This document shows positions 62,996-64,000 of a DNA stretch of 64,000 nt, in pieces. Location: assembly GCA_023159155.1 (NCBI GenBank), contig JAJNNX010000007.1:1054001-1118000 (forward strand), given 5' to 3'. Position 1 is the first letter of the stretch; each line of letters opens with the position of its first letter. The translations under genes and the position numbers were made by a program. Origin of the DNA: Ustulina deusta (lineage: Eukaryota > Ascomycota > Sordariomycetes > Xylariales > Xylariaceae). The notes under the pieces were generated by a model. It saw only the letters and a list, made by a program, of their open reading frames with translations. It was not told the DNA's origin and did no database searches.

Positions 62996-64000
62996 CTTTT
63001 TACTAAAATAGCTAAAGCTTACTTATTATTATTGTTTTTTTTTTTTTTTTGTTAAACTGTAGTAACGTACAGATTATAGTTTATAGCTCTAAAATAAGCT
63101 TTTTAGTAGCTTTGTTAAGCTTAAAACCTATAGGGACTTTAGCCTAAGCTTTTAAAGCATTGCGCAAAACATAAAAAATTTTATAGATATTTGCTAGCCT
63201 AAACTTAAAATAGTTAAATATAATCTTTTTATAAACTAAAAATAAAAATATATATAGCTTTTTATATTTATGCTTAAAAGTATAGCACTAATAATATGTT
63301 TTATTATTAACTATTTTTATATAGTTATTATTAAAGCAACTTTAAAAAGCGTTTTTAATATACTACAAATATAATATTTTTTAGAAAATTTCTAAAAGAG
63401 CTAGCTATGTATAGGGGTAAGTATATATATAAAATATATATTTACTATAATTATAAGTAGGAGTAGCAGCAGAAATACGTGCTATACTACTAAAAAAACA
63501 ACTAGGTAACGCAAGCAGTAATACTAGTATTACTAGGATAACCTAGCTATTCGTTAGTATATAAGTGCTAGTTAAAGCTAGTAATAAACTAGCAACCCTA
63601 AGCATAGCAGTTATAATAGCAGCAATAATACTCCCTATAAAAATAATAAACAAATATACAAAAATATTTTTTTAAAACAAAAATAACTTGGAATTAGAAC
63701 TAGTAATTTTATTAGCTATTATTTATTAGAACATTATAAACTATAGTACTTATATAGAAATAGTAGTAGTATATTTTTTTTTTATAAAAATGTTTATATT
63801 TAGCTATATAGTTATAGTAGCACTTTTTACGTTTATAATTCTAGCAATCTATTTTTATTTGTTTATTTAATAACTAAAACTTTATTAGTAAGTTATTTTA
63901 TACAATATAAAAAAATTTATATATATTATATATAATATATATATAAAAAATTTATTATATATAAAAAACAAAAGTTTGTTTTAATAAATATTTATTTTAT
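62996..64000. other. AT-rich end of window, unassigned
   Basis: After a T-run (about 63031-63048) the sequence changes at TGTTAAACTGTAGTAACG (63048), which could be the start of another LTR element. About 63440-63700 has fewer stops and more G and C than its surroundings on the plus strand and may be a less mutated coding remnant; no motif was recognised. The last 100 bp are (TA)-rich. Confidence 0.4.

Larger units (their letters stand above)
9107..64000 (-). mobile_element. Gypsy-1, outermost LTR retrotransposon (net about 6.9 kb), split by nested insertions
   Basis: The LTR at 9107-9428 and the partial LTR at 56924-57178 are direct repeats and lie outside all other elements. The remaining Gypsy-1 pieces are 9429-10231, 26019-28332 and 53793-56923. 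Joining them across the TSDs of the insertions gives one minus-strand element of a normal Gypsy size, with the 5' part on the right. The second LTR is cut at 57178 by the Copia element, so the true right end probably lies beyond the window. The five bases before the left end (TTAGG, 9102-9106) are the predicted TSD. Confidence 0.75.

Noticed and set aside
9107..64000. mitochondrial DNA insertion as the cause of the very high AT content
   Set aside because: No mitochondrial genes can be read. The region is instead explained by LTR elements with Gypsy and Copia motifs and Trp/Gln-to-stop changes.

Overview
The window looks like a filamentous ascomycete (Pezizomycotina) genome crossing from ordinary DNA of medium GC (about 1-9106) into a very AT-rich, transposon-packed isochore (9107-64000). 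Three things support this: short spliceosomal introns with GT..AG ends and CTAAAC/GCTAAC branch points in the one intact gene; NRPS-like reductase sequence; and retrotransposons whose proteins are full of stop codons of the kind made by repeat-induced point mutation (RIP: Trp and Gln codons turned into TAA/TAG). No tRNA, rRNA, CRISPR or intact transposon gene was found.

Region 1-9106. The only convincing intact gene lies on the minus strand from 2960 off the left edge. It encodes an acyl-AMP-forming adenylation domain, a phosphopantetheine carrier domain, membrane segments and the start of a hexapeptide (left-handed beta-helix) domain, an architecture like the Pls/PosA-type NRPS-like enzymes. 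About 2.4 kb upstream of its start lies a broken relic of the reductase domain of a different NRPS-like enzyme (5380-6120, minus), with a possible piece of its adenylation domain at 7784-8017. The rest is non-coding, with a few small repeats.

Region 9107-64000 is a nest of transposable elements that can be unwrapped from LTR ends, target-site duplications (TSDs) and empty sites. The outermost element, Gypsy-1 (minus, about 6.9 kb net), has one LTR at 9107-9428 and the other at 56924-57178. Inserted into it are: (a) Gypsy-2 copy A (10232-26013, TSD ATTTC), which itself holds a 7.36-kb LTR element, LTR-C (15555-22914, TSD ATAGG), and a GC-richer solo LTR (23563-23924, TSD AATAG); (b) LTR-G (28333-53787, TSD TTAGC), which holds a solo LTR of family L (28660-28961, TSD TTATT), Gypsy-2 copy B (33505-45834, TSD ATAGT) and Gypsy-3 (46661-53518); and (c) a Copia element starting at 57179 inside the second Gypsy-1 LTR. 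Copy B is further interrupted by a Fot1/Pot2-like DNA transposon (35947-37806, TA TSD) and by a complete 2.44-kb LTR element without recognisable coding sequence (42907-45344, TSD AGTTG).

Copies A and B are inverted relative to each other. Each shows the empty site for the insertions in the other, and after subtracting insertions their lengths are 8050 and 8025 bp. Element names here are local labels. All coordinates and motif readings come from reading the sequence by eye; no alignment or database search was run.
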